DNA of 64,000 nucleotides, from assembly GCF_000306785.1 (NCBI RefSeq), contig NC_017955.1:2046001-2110000 (forward strand). The letters are read 5' to 3'. Source of the stretch: Modestobacter italicus (GTDB lineage Bacteria > Actinomycetota > Actinomycetes > Mycobacteriales > Geodermatophilaceae). The position numbers and the translations under genes were made by a program. The notes under the pieces are model-generated. The model saw only the letters and a program-made list of their open reading frames with translations, made no database searches and was not told the DNA's origin. Shown piece by piece: positions 35,011 to 43,528 of the stretch (its first letter is position 1; each line of letters starts with the position of its first letter).

Positions 35011-36729
35011 TCAGGTGCCCGGCTCGGGGTTCTCCGGCTGCGGGTCGGCGCCCACGGTGGGCAGGAACCCCGGTGCCTCACGAGCCGCGGCCTGGTCCTC
35101 GAAGTCGGCGGCGATGTCCAGCATCAGCGCGTCCGACCAGCGGCCGCCGAAGAAGGACACGCCCACCGGCAGCGTCTCGCGCGGACCGGAGAAGCCGGCC
35201 GGCACCGACACGTTCGGGTAGCCGGCCACCGCCGCCGGACCGGAGGTGCTGTAGACGAACGCGTCGGCCTCGCCGTCGAGGAACTCGTACCGGGTCTGCC
35301 AGGCCGGGGTGTTGGTCAGCCCGACGACGGCGTCCAGGTCGTCCTCGGGCCCGGCCCCCTGCGCCAGCACCTCGTCGATCGAGGCGCGGGCCAGCTGCCG
35401 GATCCGGTCCCGGGTCGCCTGGATGGCCGGGTCGTCGGCCGGCACGGCCGCCGCCTGCGCCTGCTCGAAGAGCTCCTGGCCAAAGTAGGCCAGCTCCACC
35501 GGGTCCTGCTCGTTGAACGCGATCAGCCCGGCCAGGTCGGCGGGGTGGTCGCCAGGGGTCGCCGCCAGGTAGGCGTTCAGGTCGCGCTTGAACTCGGCCA
35601 GCAGCGCCGGGGTCTCCCCGGCGCCGATCTCCTCCTGGTAGGCCAGCTGCACCGGCACCGCCGTGGCCCCGGCCGCCTCCACCTGCTTCACCGCGGCCGC
35701 GAAGACCGCCTCGGTCTGGTCGTCGACGGCGGTGGCCTGCTCCGGGGTCAGCGTCCAGACCCCGATCCGGGCGCCCTGCAGCGCGTCGAGGTCCAGGTCG
35801 GCGTAGTCGGGGAGCTCACCGGGGATCTCGGCGGTCGCGGCGTCGGCGTCGTCCCGGCCGGCGATGACGTCCAGCATGATCGCCGCGTCGACGGCGTGCC
35901 GGGCCATCGGGCCGGCGGTGTCCTGCTCGGCGGAGATCGGCACGATGCCGTCCCGGCTGACCAGCCCCAGCGTCGGCTTGAGCCCGACCACCCCGTTCTG
36001 CCCGGCCGGGCAGACGATCGAGCCGTCGGTCTCGGTGCCGATCGCGACCTGCGCCAGCGACGCGGCCACCCCGGCACCGGACCCGGACGACGAACCGCAC
36101 GGGTTGCGGTCCAGCACGTAGGGGCTCGCGGTCTGCCCGCCGACCCCGCTCCACCCGCTGGTCGACGCCGAGCCGCGGAAGTTGGCCCACTCGGAGAGGT
36201 TGGCCTTGCCGATGACGACGGCGCCGGCCTCGCGCAGCCGGCGGGTGATCGTGGCGTCGTCCGGCTCGCTGTGCAGCAGGGCCCGGGAGCCCGCCGTCGT
36301 CGGCATCTGCTCGGTGTCCACGTTGTCCTTGAGCAGCACCGGGATGCCCTCGAGCGGGCTGCGCGCCGAGTGCCGCCCCCGCGCCCGGTCGCTGGCGGCG
36401 GCGTCGTCCAGGGCGTCCGGGTTGACGCTCAGCACGGCCCCCAGGTCGTCGTTCAGCGCCTCGATCCGGTCCAGGTAGGCCTCGGTGAGCGCGACGGCCG
36501 TCAGCTCGCCGGCGTCCATCCGCTGCTGCAGCTCGGGGATGGTCAGCGCGTCGAGGTCCAGCCCGCGCAGCGGCAGCGTGCCGGAGCCGGCCCGGTCGGG
36601 CGCCCCGGCCGCGGTGCCCGGGGACGGCGCGGCCGAGACCGTGCTCGCCGGGACCAGCAGGGCCGCGGCGAGCGCGGCGGTCACCGCGGCCTTCCGGGGG
36701 AGGGATCGGGAGGGGACGGCGACGCGCAT
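35011..36729 (-). CDS. Secreted amidase (amidase-signature family)
   Basis: 572 aa with an N-terminal Sec signal (RKAAVTAALAAALLVPASTVSAAP). The Ser-cisSer-Lys triad is complete: Lys in IPVLLKDNVDTEQMPTT, cis-Ser in NPCGSSSGSGAGVAASLA and the nucleophile in GTETDGSIVCPAGQNGVVG. C-terminal half carries SGPAAVAGYPNVSVPAGF. Hydrolyses amide bonds in the envelope or medium; substrate unknown. The ATG at 36727-36729 is chosen because it directly precedes the signal peptide. Confidence 0.93.
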   Translation of the reverse strand: MRVAVPSRSLPRKAAVTAALAAALLVPASTVSAAPSPGTAAGAPDRAGSGTLPLRGLDLDALTIPELQQRMDAGELTAVALTEAYLDRIEALNDDLGAVLSVNPDALDDAAASDRARGRHSARSPLEGIPVLLKDNVDTEQMPTTAGSRALLHSEPDDATITRRLREAGAVVIGKANLSEWANFRGSASTSGWSGVGGQTASPYVLDRNPCGSSSGSGAGVAASLAQVAIGTETDGSIVCPAGQNGVVGLKPTLGLVSRDGIVPISAEQDTAGPMARHAVDAAIMLDVIAGRDDADAATAEIPGELPDYADLDLDALQGARIGVWTLTPEQATAVDDQTEAVFAAAVKQVEAAGATAVPVQLAYQEEIGAGETPALLAEFKRDLNAYLAATPGDHPADLAGLIAFNEQDPVELAYFGQELFEQAQAAAVPADDPAIQATRDRIRQLARASIDEVLAQGAGPEDDLDAVVGLTNTPAWQTRYEFLDGEADAFVYSTSGPAAVAGYPNVSVPAGFSGPRETLPVGVSFFGGRWSDALMLDIAADFEDQAAAREAPGFLPTVGADPQPENPEPGT

Positions 36730-36894
36730 GGGCTTCTCAAGGGGTCGGTGCGGCTGCGGCGTGGGGTGCACGCTAGGCCGGTCGCTGGGCTCCCGCTGGG
36801 TGAGCACCGAGGAACCGCACAGCCGCAGCACAGGGTGACGCAGTCCTCGCCCGGCCGGCAGGACGGCGCGGCCGCGGCGGGGGATCGTGGTGGG

Positions 36895-37749
36895 GTGCTC
36901 GGCAGCGACTTCGGCCCGGACCCCATGGCCCTGCTCACCCGTGAGGTGCTGCGGGAGCGCGCCGGCGAGCTGATCGCCGAGACCTGCGCCTGGGCGGTCG
37001 GCCTCTCCGACCAGCCGCACCACCTCCGGCTGCGCGGCCGGGTGGTGCCCACCGGCCTCACCATCGGCGCGCGGGCCGCGACCGGGCAGCCGCTCGGCGG
37101 GGAGGAGGACGGCCGGCTGGAGCTGGGGGACGCTCGCCCGGGGACCTTCCAGGACGTGCTCAACGCCGTCACCCCCGACGGCTCGCTGGTCGCCGAGCAC
37201 TTCGACCGGGAGGTGGTCGAGCCCTTCGTGCTGGACACCTGCGTCCGGGCCGCCGAGCGCGCCCGGGACAGCCGGGCGGCCGCGTGGGCGGAGCTGCTCG
37301 ACGAGCTCGGGGAGGACGGCAGCGACCTGGTCGAGGTCGTCCGGGTCGGGGAGTGGGAGGCGCCGCTGCGGATCGACGCCGAGCACCTGGTGCTGGCCGC
37401 GCTCGGGGCCGTGCCGCTGGTCGAGGTGGAGGCCGAGGGGCTGCCGCTGTCGCTGGTGCGGGCCGCCGAGGCGGTGACCCGGGCGGCCGCGCCACCGCCG
37501 CCCCGGCCGGCCGAGCCCGGGCGGCCCGACGAGCTGGCGGGTGCGCTGTTCCTCGCCGAGGCGGCGCTGGCCGGCTCGGGGCTCCTGCTGCCGGTGCCGC
37601 CCGCCCAGGCCGACCGGCTGCTGGACCTGCTGCTCGCCGAGGGTCTGCTGCCCGAGGAGGTCCCGGCGCTGCTCGCGCACCTGCCGGTCGAGCCGCGCAC
37701 CGCCGCGGAGGTCCGCGCCACGATCGCCGCCTCAGGTCCCGGGCTGTGA
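36895..37749 (+). CDS. Hypothetical protein
   Basis: 284 aa from the GTG at 36895, family not recognised. No signal peptide or membrane span. N-terminal part MALLTREVLRERAGELIAET and HHLRLRGRVVPTGLTIGAR; middle is Glu-rich; residues about 195-215 are a Pro/Ala hinge (AAPPPPRPAEPGRP) leading to a Leu-rich helical C-terminal domain (LLDLLLAEGLLPEEVPALLA). It overlaps the convergent DUF3616 gene by 18 bp. Confidence 0.6.
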   Translation: MLGSDFGPDPMALLTREVLRERAGELIAETCAWAVGLSDQPHHLRLRGRVVPTGLTIGARAATGQPLGGEEDGRLELGDARPGTFQDVLNAVTPDGSLVAEHFDREVVEPFVLDTCVRAAERARDSRAAAWAELLDELGEDGSDLVEVVRVGEWEAPLRIDAEHLVLAALGAVPLVEVEAEGLPLSLVRAAEAVTRAAAPPPPRPAEPGRPDELAGALFLAEAALAGSGLLLPVPPAQADRLLDLLLAEGLLPEEVPALLAHLPVEPRTAAEVRATIAASGPGL

Positions 37750-38841
37750 GCCGGCGTCCCTGATCGTCCTCGGCAGCCGGACGACGTCGGCAGCCACCCC
37801 GTGGTCGTGCAGCCGCTCCGGCGCCGGGCTGTCGTAGACCACCAGCAGCCGGGGGCCGGCCGGGTCGGGGTCGAGCAGCCCGATCCCCTCGGCGTGGTCG
37901 ACGCCCGCCCCGAAGGGCAGGTCGACTTCCCTGCTGAGCAGGTCGTCGCGCACCACCTGCGGGGTGTCGGCCGTCAGCGCGCCGTGCCACCGGAAGACGT
38001 GCACCGGGCCGTCGAGGTCCATCGTGGGCCCGGCCAGCACGAGCAGGTCCTCGCCGTGCGGGCAGAGATCCCGGACGCCGAGACCGGCCAGGCGCAGCAC
38101 GTGCTTGCGGTACCGGCGGCCGTCCTCGAGGGCGCCCAGCTCGAGCCGGGCCGGGTCGTCGGGGTGGACGTCGGGGCGCAGCTCCAGCACCACGGCCCAG
38201 CCGCGCAGGACCGGGCCCCGGAGTCCCAGGAACACCCGGTCGCCGGCCACTGCGATCCCCTCGACGTCCAGGCCGTTGTCCTTCCCCGGTATCGCCAGGA
38301 ACGGCGCCAGGTGCTCGTCGTCGGCCAGGAGGTCCCGCAGGTCACGGCCGTGCGTGCCGAACACCGCGGCCCGGTGCGTGCGGCCGTCCAGGGTGGCCTC
38401 GCGCACGGGGGTCGGCAGACCGTCGACCTCGGCGACCGGGAGCCGCACCAGCACCTGCCGGTTGGCCTGACCGGTGACCCGGGCCAGCCGCCGCAGCGCC
38501 TTCTCGCCGCTGTGCCGTGCCTTGACCTGACGGCGCCGCAGGCTGTGCGAGCCGACCGCCCACAGGAAGGGGCCGTGCCGGGCCAGCCCCTCGACGTCGG
38601 CCTCCTCGTCGGCGTCCTCCCCGGGCAGCCGCACCAGGTCGGCCAGCCGGGTGCTGGCCTGGTCGGCGTACACCTCCGGCCGCTCGGGGTCGTCGGCGAC
38701 CAGCCGCTCGATCGTCGCGGTCTCGTCACCGGCGACCCAGAGCACCGGCCCCTCGCTGCGGACGGCGGACAGGTTCGTGTGCGTCCCCGACGCCCGCGCC
38801 CCGGCCGAGAACGACAACCGCACGGTGCGCTCGATGCTCAC
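37732..38841 (-). CDS. DUF3616 protein
   Basis: 369 aa, predicted beta-propeller. Conserved blocks: NLSAVRSEGPVLWVAGDE, DVEGLARHGPFLWAVGSHSL, NGLDVEGIAVAGDRVFLGLR, LGVRDLCPHGEDLLVLAGPTM and FGAGVDHAEGIGLL. These repeating G-x-A/V-x-G-D-R-V strands define the family, whose function is unknown. GTG start at 38839-38841. Cytoplasmic by lack of signal peptide. Confidence 0.82.
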   Translation of the reverse strand: MSIERTVRLSFSAGARASGTHTNLSAVRSEGPVLWVAGDETATIERLVADDPERPEVYADQASTRLADLVRLPGEDADEEADVEGLARHGPFLWAVGSHSLRRRQVKARHSGEKALRRLARVTGQANRQVLVRLPVAEVDGLPTPVREATLDGRTHRAAVFGTHGRDLRDLLADDEHLAPFLAIPGKDNGLDVEGIAVAGDRVFLGLRGPVLRGWAVVLELRPDVHPDDPARLELGALEDGRRYRKHVLRLAGLGVRDLCPHGEDLLVLAGPTMDLDGPVHVFRWHGALTADTPQVVRDDLLSREVDLPFGAGVDHAEGIGLLDPDPAGPRLLVVYDSPAPERLHDHGVAADVVRLPRTIRDAGSQPGT

Positions 38842-38943
38842 GCCGACCACCCTGGCACGGCGTTCCCGTCCCGTCGGCACTTCCGTCCAGGGGCCTGCGG
38901 GGTGACCATGGAGCGGCACACCTGCTCCCGGAGGGACAGTGCC

Positions 38944-39279
38944 ATGACGAGTTCCGCCACCCCTGACCCGGCGGGCCGAGGCGGTCGCCCGGCCCGCGCC
39001 GTCCACGAGATGACGGCGGAGGAGAAGGCCATCTGCGAGTGGGAGGCGCGGCACGACGTGGCCGCCCGCGGGTCGCGGGCGACACCCGGTGACATAGCGC
39101 TCTACCTGGCGCAGTCCCGGTCGCGCGAGCTCCGTGAGGAGGCGTCGCGGCGACGGCCCGAGCGCGTCCGGGCGACCGCGCCCCGACCACGGCCGGTGCC
39201 GCCGACCACGGAGGAACTCGCCTTCCGGCTGGCGCCGCCGGAGCACACCCCGAGGCGCCGCCGCGGCACCTCGGGCTGA
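38944..39279 (+). CDS. Small basic hypothetical protein
   Basis: 111 aa from the ATG at 38944 (an upstream ATG at 38909 is possible). Rich in Arg, Ala and Glu, with EEKAICEWEARHDVAARGSR and SRSRELREEASRRRPERVR helices and a Pro-rich tail. No family recognised; likely disordered or helical. Stands before the zinc-ribbon gene in the same orientation. Confidence 0.55.
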   Translation: MTSSATPDPAGRGGRPARAVHEMTAEEKAICEWEARHDVAARGSRATPGDIALYLAQSRSRELREEASRRRPERVRATAPRPRPVPPTTEELAFRLAPPEHTPRRRRGTSG

Positions 39280-39324
39280 CCGGGCCGGCGGGAACCGTCC
39301 GCCGCCCGGCCCCGTTGGCCGGGG

Positions 39325-39672
39325 ATGGACCTGGTCTGCCCGAAGTGTCAGGGGACGATGCGCACCTACGAGCGCAACGGCGTCCACGTCGACCAGTGCG
39401 CGGACTGCCGTGGCATCTTCCTCGACCGCGGTGAGCTCGAGCGGCTGGTCGACGCGGAGGACGCCTGGCACGGCTCCACGCCCCCGCCCCAGCGGCAGGC
39501 CTCGCAGCAGCAGCCGTTCTCCCACCCGCAGGCGTCGTCCGCGCACCCGCAGCAGCCGGCGGCCTCGTTGGGCGCCGTCGTCAGCGAGGTGCTGGGTCAG
39601 GTGCGGAGCAGCTCCAGCTCGCACGGGCAGAAGCCGAGGAAGAAGTCGTTGATCAGCGAGCTCTTCGGCTGA
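39325..39672 (+). CDS. TFIIB-type zinc-ribbon (zf-TFIIB) protein
   Basis: 115 aa. An N-terminal zinc ribbon CPKCQGTM...QCADCRGIFLDRGELERLV gives CxxC-x(~19)-CxxC, the zf-TFIIB pattern, followed by a Gln/Ser/His-rich low-complexity region (QRQASQQQPFSHPQ) and a basic C-terminus (RKKSLISELFG). Found widely in actinobacteria; exact function unknown. Confidence 0.85.
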   Translation: MDLVCPKCQGTMRTYERNGVHVDQCADCRGIFLDRGELERLVDAEDAWHGSTPPPQRQASQQQPFSHPQASSAHPQQPAASLGAVVSEVLGQVRSSSSSHGQKPRKKSLISELFG

Positions 39673-39679
39673 GCCCCCG

Positions 39680-39702
39680 CCGCCGGCCCGGTCAGCCGGC
39701 GG
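39680..39702. terminator. Short hairpin between convergent genes
   Basis: CCGCCGGC / GCCGGCGG, perfect 8-bp stem with a 7-nt loop, lying 7 nt after the zinc-ribbon stop and reaching into the last codons of the convergent VOC gene. Confidence 0.5.
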
Positions 39703-40108
39703 TGGCTGCCCGGCGGGCGCGCAGCGCGCGGTGGTGCGGGTTGCTCATCACGCCCAGGACGTTGCCGAAGGGGTCGACGACCGAGGCCGTGGCGAACCCC
39801 TCGCCGTCGCCGTGCTCGCGCAGCGGCTCGTGCACGGTCGCGCCGAGGGCGACCAGCCGGTCGACCGCGGCCGGCAGGTCGTCGACGTCCCAGAAGACGA
39901 CGGCACCGGTGGGGGCCGGGGCGGCGGGGCCGCCGGGGCGGTAGCGGGCGTCGATCAGGCCCAGCTCGTCCTCGCTCTCGCCGACCCGGTACTCGACGTA
40001 GCCGGGCACCCGGTAGTAGGGCTCGATGCCCAGCAGCTCGGTGTACCAGCGCTCGGCCGCGGTCAGGTCGGTGGCGTAGCAGGAGACGGTGGCCAGCTCT
40101 CGCAGCAC
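39692..40108 (-). CDS. VOC-family (glyoxalase/bleomycin-resistance fold) protein
   Basis: 138 aa. Paired beta-alpha-beta-beta-beta modules: ATVSCYATDLTAAERWYTELL with GIEPYYRV and EYRVGESEDELGLIDARY in the first, AVVFWDVDDLPAAVDRLVAL and VVDPFGNVLGVMSNPHH in the second. Likely metal-dependent dioxygenase, isomerase or binding protein of unknown substrate. Divergent from the WYL regulator, which may control it. Confidence 0.85.
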   Translation of the reverse strand: MLRELATVSCYATDLTAAERWYTELLGIEPYYRVPGYVEYRVGESEDELGLIDARYRPGGPAAPAPTGAVVFWDVDDLPAAVDRLVALGATVHEPLREHGDGEGFATASVVDPFGNVLGVMSNPHHRALRARRAATAG

Positions 40109-40171
40109 GGCGGTGTCCTCTCGTCGGGCGGCGGTGCCGCCGGTGGGGTGTGCGGACCACGATCCCCGCGG

Positions 40172-40194
40172 AAGTGTTCACCTCCTGAGCACTT
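40172..40194. promoter_or_regulatory. Candidate WYL-regulator operator
   Basis: AAGTGTTC-acctcct-GAGCACTT, an 8-bp inverted repeat with one mismatch, centred in the divergent VOC/WYL intergenic region. Its size and position suit a helix-turn-helix dimer site. Confidence 0.5.
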
Positions 40195-40214
40195 TGCCGG
40201 GCATCCTGGGCCGC

Positions 40215-41159
40215 ATGCGGGCGGACCGGTTGGTGGCGGAGCTGCTGGTGCTGCAGGCCCGCGGCCGGGTCACCGCCGCGGAGCTCGCCACCGAGGTGGA
40301 GGTCTCCGTGGCCACCGCCCGCCGCGACCTGGAGGCGCTGTCGGCGGCCGGCATCCCGGTCTACCCGCAGCCGGGTCGGGGCGGTGGCTGGTCGCTGGTG
40401 GGGGGAGCCCGCACGGACCTGACCGGGCTGACCGCGGCGGAGGCGGCCGCGCTGTTCCTGCTCCTGGGCCCGGCGGCGGACGGCGGGCCGGAGGTCCGGT
40501 CGGCGCTGCGCAAGCTGGTGCGGGCGCTGCCGGGGCCGTTCCGGGCCGTGGCCCCGGCGGCCGCCGAGGCGGTGCTGGTGGACCCGGCCGGGTGGGGTGC
40601 GGCCGGCCGGGAACGGCCGCCGGTGGTCGAGCTGCTGCAGCGGGCCGTCGTCCGGCGGCGCCGGGTCCGGCTGCGCTACGGCGGCCGTGGCCACGCGCAC
40701 ACCGACCGGCTCGTCGACCCGTGGGGCCTGGTCGACAAGGACGACGTCTGGTACCTGGTCGCCGGCACCCCGGCCGGCCGCCGCACCTTCCGGGTCGACC
40801 GGGTGCTGGCCGCGGAGCTCACCGACGAGCCCGCCGACCGGCCGGCCGGCCTGCAGCTGGCGGCCGTCTGGGAGGAGGTGGTGGCCGAGCTGGAGGGGCG
40901 GCGCTCCGCGGTCGCGGCGACGGTGCTCGCACCGGACCGGCTGGTCCCGGTGCTGCAGGGCGTCTTCGGCCGGCACTGCACGCCGGGCGCCGTCCGGGAC
41001 GACGGCCGGCGGGAGGTGCGGGTCGCCGCGCACACGGTGCGGTCGGTCGCCGAGCAGCTGGCCGGCCTCGGCGGGGCGGTCGAGGTGCTCGCGCCGGAGG
41101 AGGTGCGCGCCGAGCTGGTTCGGATCGGCGCAGAGCTCGTCGAGCGCCACGGCCGCTGA
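40215..41159 (+). CDS. HTH-WYL transcriptional regulator (YafY/DeoR-like)
   Basis: 314 aa. N-terminal winged helix (RVTAAELATEVEVSVATARR then DLEALSAAGIPVYPQPGRGG), central WYL ligand domain with VDPWGLVDKDDVWYLVAGTP and RTFRVDRVLAAEL, and a C-terminal extension. WYL domains bind small ligands or nucleic-acid-derived signals. ATG at 40215. Most likely target is the divergent VOC gene and itself through the adjacent palindrome. Confidence 0.9.
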   Translation: MRADRLVAELLVLQARGRVTAAELATEVEVSVATARRDLEALSAAGIPVYPQPGRGGGWSLVGGARTDLTGLTAAEAAALFLLLGPAADGGPEVRSALRKLVRALPGPFRAVAPAAAEAVLVDPAGWGAAGRERPPVVELLQRAVVRRRRVRLRYGGRGHAHTDRLVDPWGLVDKDDVWYLVAGTPAGRRTFRVDRVLAAELTDEPADRPAGLQLAAVWEEVVAELEGRRSAVAATVLAPDRLVPVLQGVFGRHCTPGAVRDDGRREVRVAAHTVRSVAEQLAGLGGAVEVLAPEEVRAELVRIGAELVERHGR

Positions 41160-41221
41160 CCCCTACGGTCGGACTCCGGCGGCCGGGTGGGCGGACCTGG
41201 TGAGGCGGGTAGGGAGACCGC

Positions 41222-41572
41222 ATGCCCAGCTACCAGGTGAACGAGGCCGGTGTCGCCCACGCGCGGGAGCTCATCGACGCGGGGCGGTACGACGACACGA
41301 CGGAGTGGTCGGAGGCCGCACCGTCGGCCGCCGAGGAGAACGAGGAGCGGGACAGCGAGGGCCAGGAGGGCTACGCCGCGTGGCACCTGGCGGTCGACCC
41401 CGACAAGGGCGAGGGGACCAAGGGGCGCTACCGCTTCCCCTACGGCGACTTCTCGTCCGTCAACCGCGCGGCGCTCGTCCACGCGAAGCAGCGGGCGAGC
41501 CAGAACGACCACCCCGAGATCGAGCGGGCCGCCGACGAGCTCCTGCAGCGGCTGGACGCCCGGCGGGGCTGA
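41222..41572 (+). CDS. Small hypothetical protein
   Basis: 116 aa, ATG after a GGGAGACC leader. Sequence MPSYQVNEAGVAHARELIDA, then GYAAWHLAVDPDKGEGTKGR and YRFPYGDFSSVNRAALVHAK resembles widespread actinobacterial proteins that carry this WHLAVD...RYRFPYGDF segment, function unknown. Acidic, soluble, no Cys. Ends 7 nt before the convergent phosphatase. Confidence 0.7.
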   Translation: MPSYQVNEAGVAHARELIDAGRYDDTTEWSEAAPSAAEENEERDSEGQEGYAAWHLAVDPDKGEGTKGRYRFPYGDFSSVNRAALVHAKQRASQNDHPEIERAADELLQRLDARRG

Positions 41573-41579
41573 GCAGGGC

Positions 41580-43331
41580 TCAGCGGGCGGCGCTGCGCGG
41601 GGAGTCGCTCCGCGGACCGAGCGGCGGCACCGGGCCGCTGACCTGCCGGCTGCCCCGCAGGGTGACCAGCGAGGTCTCGTGTCCGACGGTCGCCTGCGGG
41701 TCCAGCCGGGGGTCGAGGAGAAGCCCCTTGTCCCCGCCGCTGCGGATGAACCACCAGTCGGCCTGCACCCGCTCCGGGGTCACGTCCAGGACGACGAAGC
41801 CGTGGCCGATGCCGTCCAGGTACCGGACCCAGGGGTTGGCGGCCGGGACGGCGACGGCGACCGCCTCCGCCGCGGCGGTGCCGCCCAGGGCCTCCTTGGG
41901 GCCGTCGCTGGTGACCGACGGGCAGACGAACTCCACGCCGACCGAGTTCCGGTCCACCGGGTAGCGCGCGTGGTCGGTGGGCAGCTCGCTGGCCCACGAG
42001 GAGTGCACGTCGCCGGTCAGCACCACCGGGTCCGCACCTGTGCTGCCGGCCATGGCGGCGAGCACGGCCTGCTGGTCGGCCTGGTACCCGTCCCACGGGT
42101 CGCTGTTGGCGACCTGGCCGGCGAGCACCCCCGGCGCCGGGGTGGCGAGCACGCGGGCGAAGAGGGTCTGGCTGCCGATGAGGTGCCAGCTGGTGCGGCC
42201 GCCGGTGAGCCCCCGGGTGAGCCAGTCCCGCTGCTCCGGCTCGACCAGGTGCCGCGCCGGGTCGGCCAGCGCCGGGTTGAGCGCCCCGCCGACCGTCGTG
42301 GGCACCTGCTGGCTGCGGTGCTGCCGGGTCTCGACCACCGACAGCTCGGCGAGGTCGCCGAAGGTGAACCGGCGGAAGAACTGCGTCCCCTGGTGCGGCT
42401 GCGGCTGCCAGCCCTCCGGCTCGCGGATCGGCATCCACTCCCGGTAGGCCTGCAGCGCGCCGGCCCGCCGGGCGGCGAAGTCCCCCTCCGGGCGGACGCC
42501 GGCCGTGTCGGGGTCGTCGGCGTCCTCGTGGTCCTCCGCGCCACCCGACCAGGCGTCATTGGCGGTCTCGTGGTCGTCGAACACCACCGTCCACGGGTGC
42601 CGCTGGTGGGCGGCCTGCAGGTCCGGGTCGGTCTTGTACAGCGCGTGCCGCACCCGGTAGTCGGCCAGGCTCAGCGCCTCGACCGGCGGCTGGTGGTCGC
42701 GGACCCCGGCCAGCGCCGCGGGGCCGTACCGGTCCTCGCCGTTGCCGTACTCGTACAGGTAGTCGCCCAGGTGCAGGACGAGGTCCAGGTCGTCCCGCGC
42801 GGCGATGCCCCGGTAGGCGGTGAAGTACCCGCCGGTCCAGTTGGAGCAGGAGACGAACGCCAGCCGCAGCGCGTGCGTCATCCCCGGCTCGTCCGGCGCG
42901 GTCTGGGTGCGGCCGACCGGGGAGGTCTCCCCGCCGGCGGTGAAGCGGTACCACCAGCGGGTGTACGGGTCCAGGCCGCTCACCACCACCTTGACCGTGT
43001 GATCGCGGCCGGCGTCGGTCGTGGTGGTGCCCGAGGCCACGACCTGCGCGAACCCCTCGTCGGCGGCCAGCTCCCAGCCGACCGCGGTGGGGAGCCCGAC
43101 CCCGCTGCCGGGCACCGCGTCGGGGGTCGGGGTCACCCGGGTCCACAGCAGCACCTCGGTGGCGGTCGGGTCGCCGCTGGCGACGCCGAAGCCGAAGACG
43201 CCGGACCGGGCGGTCTCGGCGACGGCGGCCCGGACGCGCTCGGGGGTGAACGAGCTGAGCGCCAGGGCGGCGGCAGCGGCGGCCCCGCCCTTGAGCACCG
43301 TCCGGCGGGACAGCGACGTCTCCGTGACCAT
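41580..43331 (-). CDS. phoD: Tat-exported alkaline phosphatase D
   Basis: 583 aa extracellular phosphomonoesterase/phosphodiesterase, Ca/Fe-type PhoD. Twin-arginine signal SRRTVLKGGAAAAAALALSS. Metal-site blocks: FVSCSNWTGGYFTAY (Cys metal ligand), LVLHLGDYLYEYG, VVFDDHETANDAW and DPVVLTGDVHSSWASEL. N-terminal fibronectin-like domain (FGFGVASGDPTATEVLLWTR). A start three codons earlier is possible. Supplies phosphate from organic esters; no Pho box was identified. Confidence 0.93.
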   Translation of the reverse strand: MVTETSLSRRTVLKGGAAAAAALALSSFTPERVRAAVAETARSGVFGFGVASGDPTATEVLLWTRVTPTPDAVPGSGVGLPTAVGWELAADEGFAQVVASGTTTTDAGRDHTVKVVVSGLDPYTRWWYRFTAGGETSPVGRTQTAPDEPGMTHALRLAFVSCSNWTGGYFTAYRGIAARDDLDLVLHLGDYLYEYGNGEDRYGPAALAGVRDHQPPVEALSLADYRVRHALYKTDPDLQAAHQRHPWTVVFDDHETANDAWSGGAEDHEDADDPDTAGVRPEGDFAARRAGALQAYREWMPIREPEGWQPQPHQGTQFFRRFTFGDLAELSVVETRQHRSQQVPTTVGGALNPALADPARHLVEPEQRDWLTRGLTGGRTSWHLIGSQTLFARVLATPAPGVLAGQVANSDPWDGYQADQQAVLAAMAGSTGADPVVLTGDVHSSWASELPTDHARYPVDRNSVGVEFVCPSVTSDGPKEALGGTAAAEAVAVAVPAANPWVRYLDGIGHGFVVLDVTPERVQADWWFIRSGGDKGLLLDPRLDPQATVGHETSLVTLRGSRQVSGPVPPLGPRSDSPRSAAR

Positions 43332-43528
43332 GGCGAGCACTGTGGCCCTGCTGAGCGTCGGGTACCAGGGCTGCGGGTGAACAACCGGCGTCGCGGGCCG
43401 GTCGTTTCACCAGCGGGTCAGCGGGCAGGGGAGGAGGGCAGGCGAGCCGAGCCGGACCGCCCGAGCGCCCCCGGGAGCGCCGCCGTCCGGCCCCGACCCG
43501 CGATCGGTCCGACGACGGGAGACCCCCC

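Noticed and set aside
34915-36894. Long forward open frame leading into the 284-aa gene
   Set aside because: This part is opposite the amidase and reads as His/Gln/Arg/Gly shadow; coding character starts only after the GTG at 36895.
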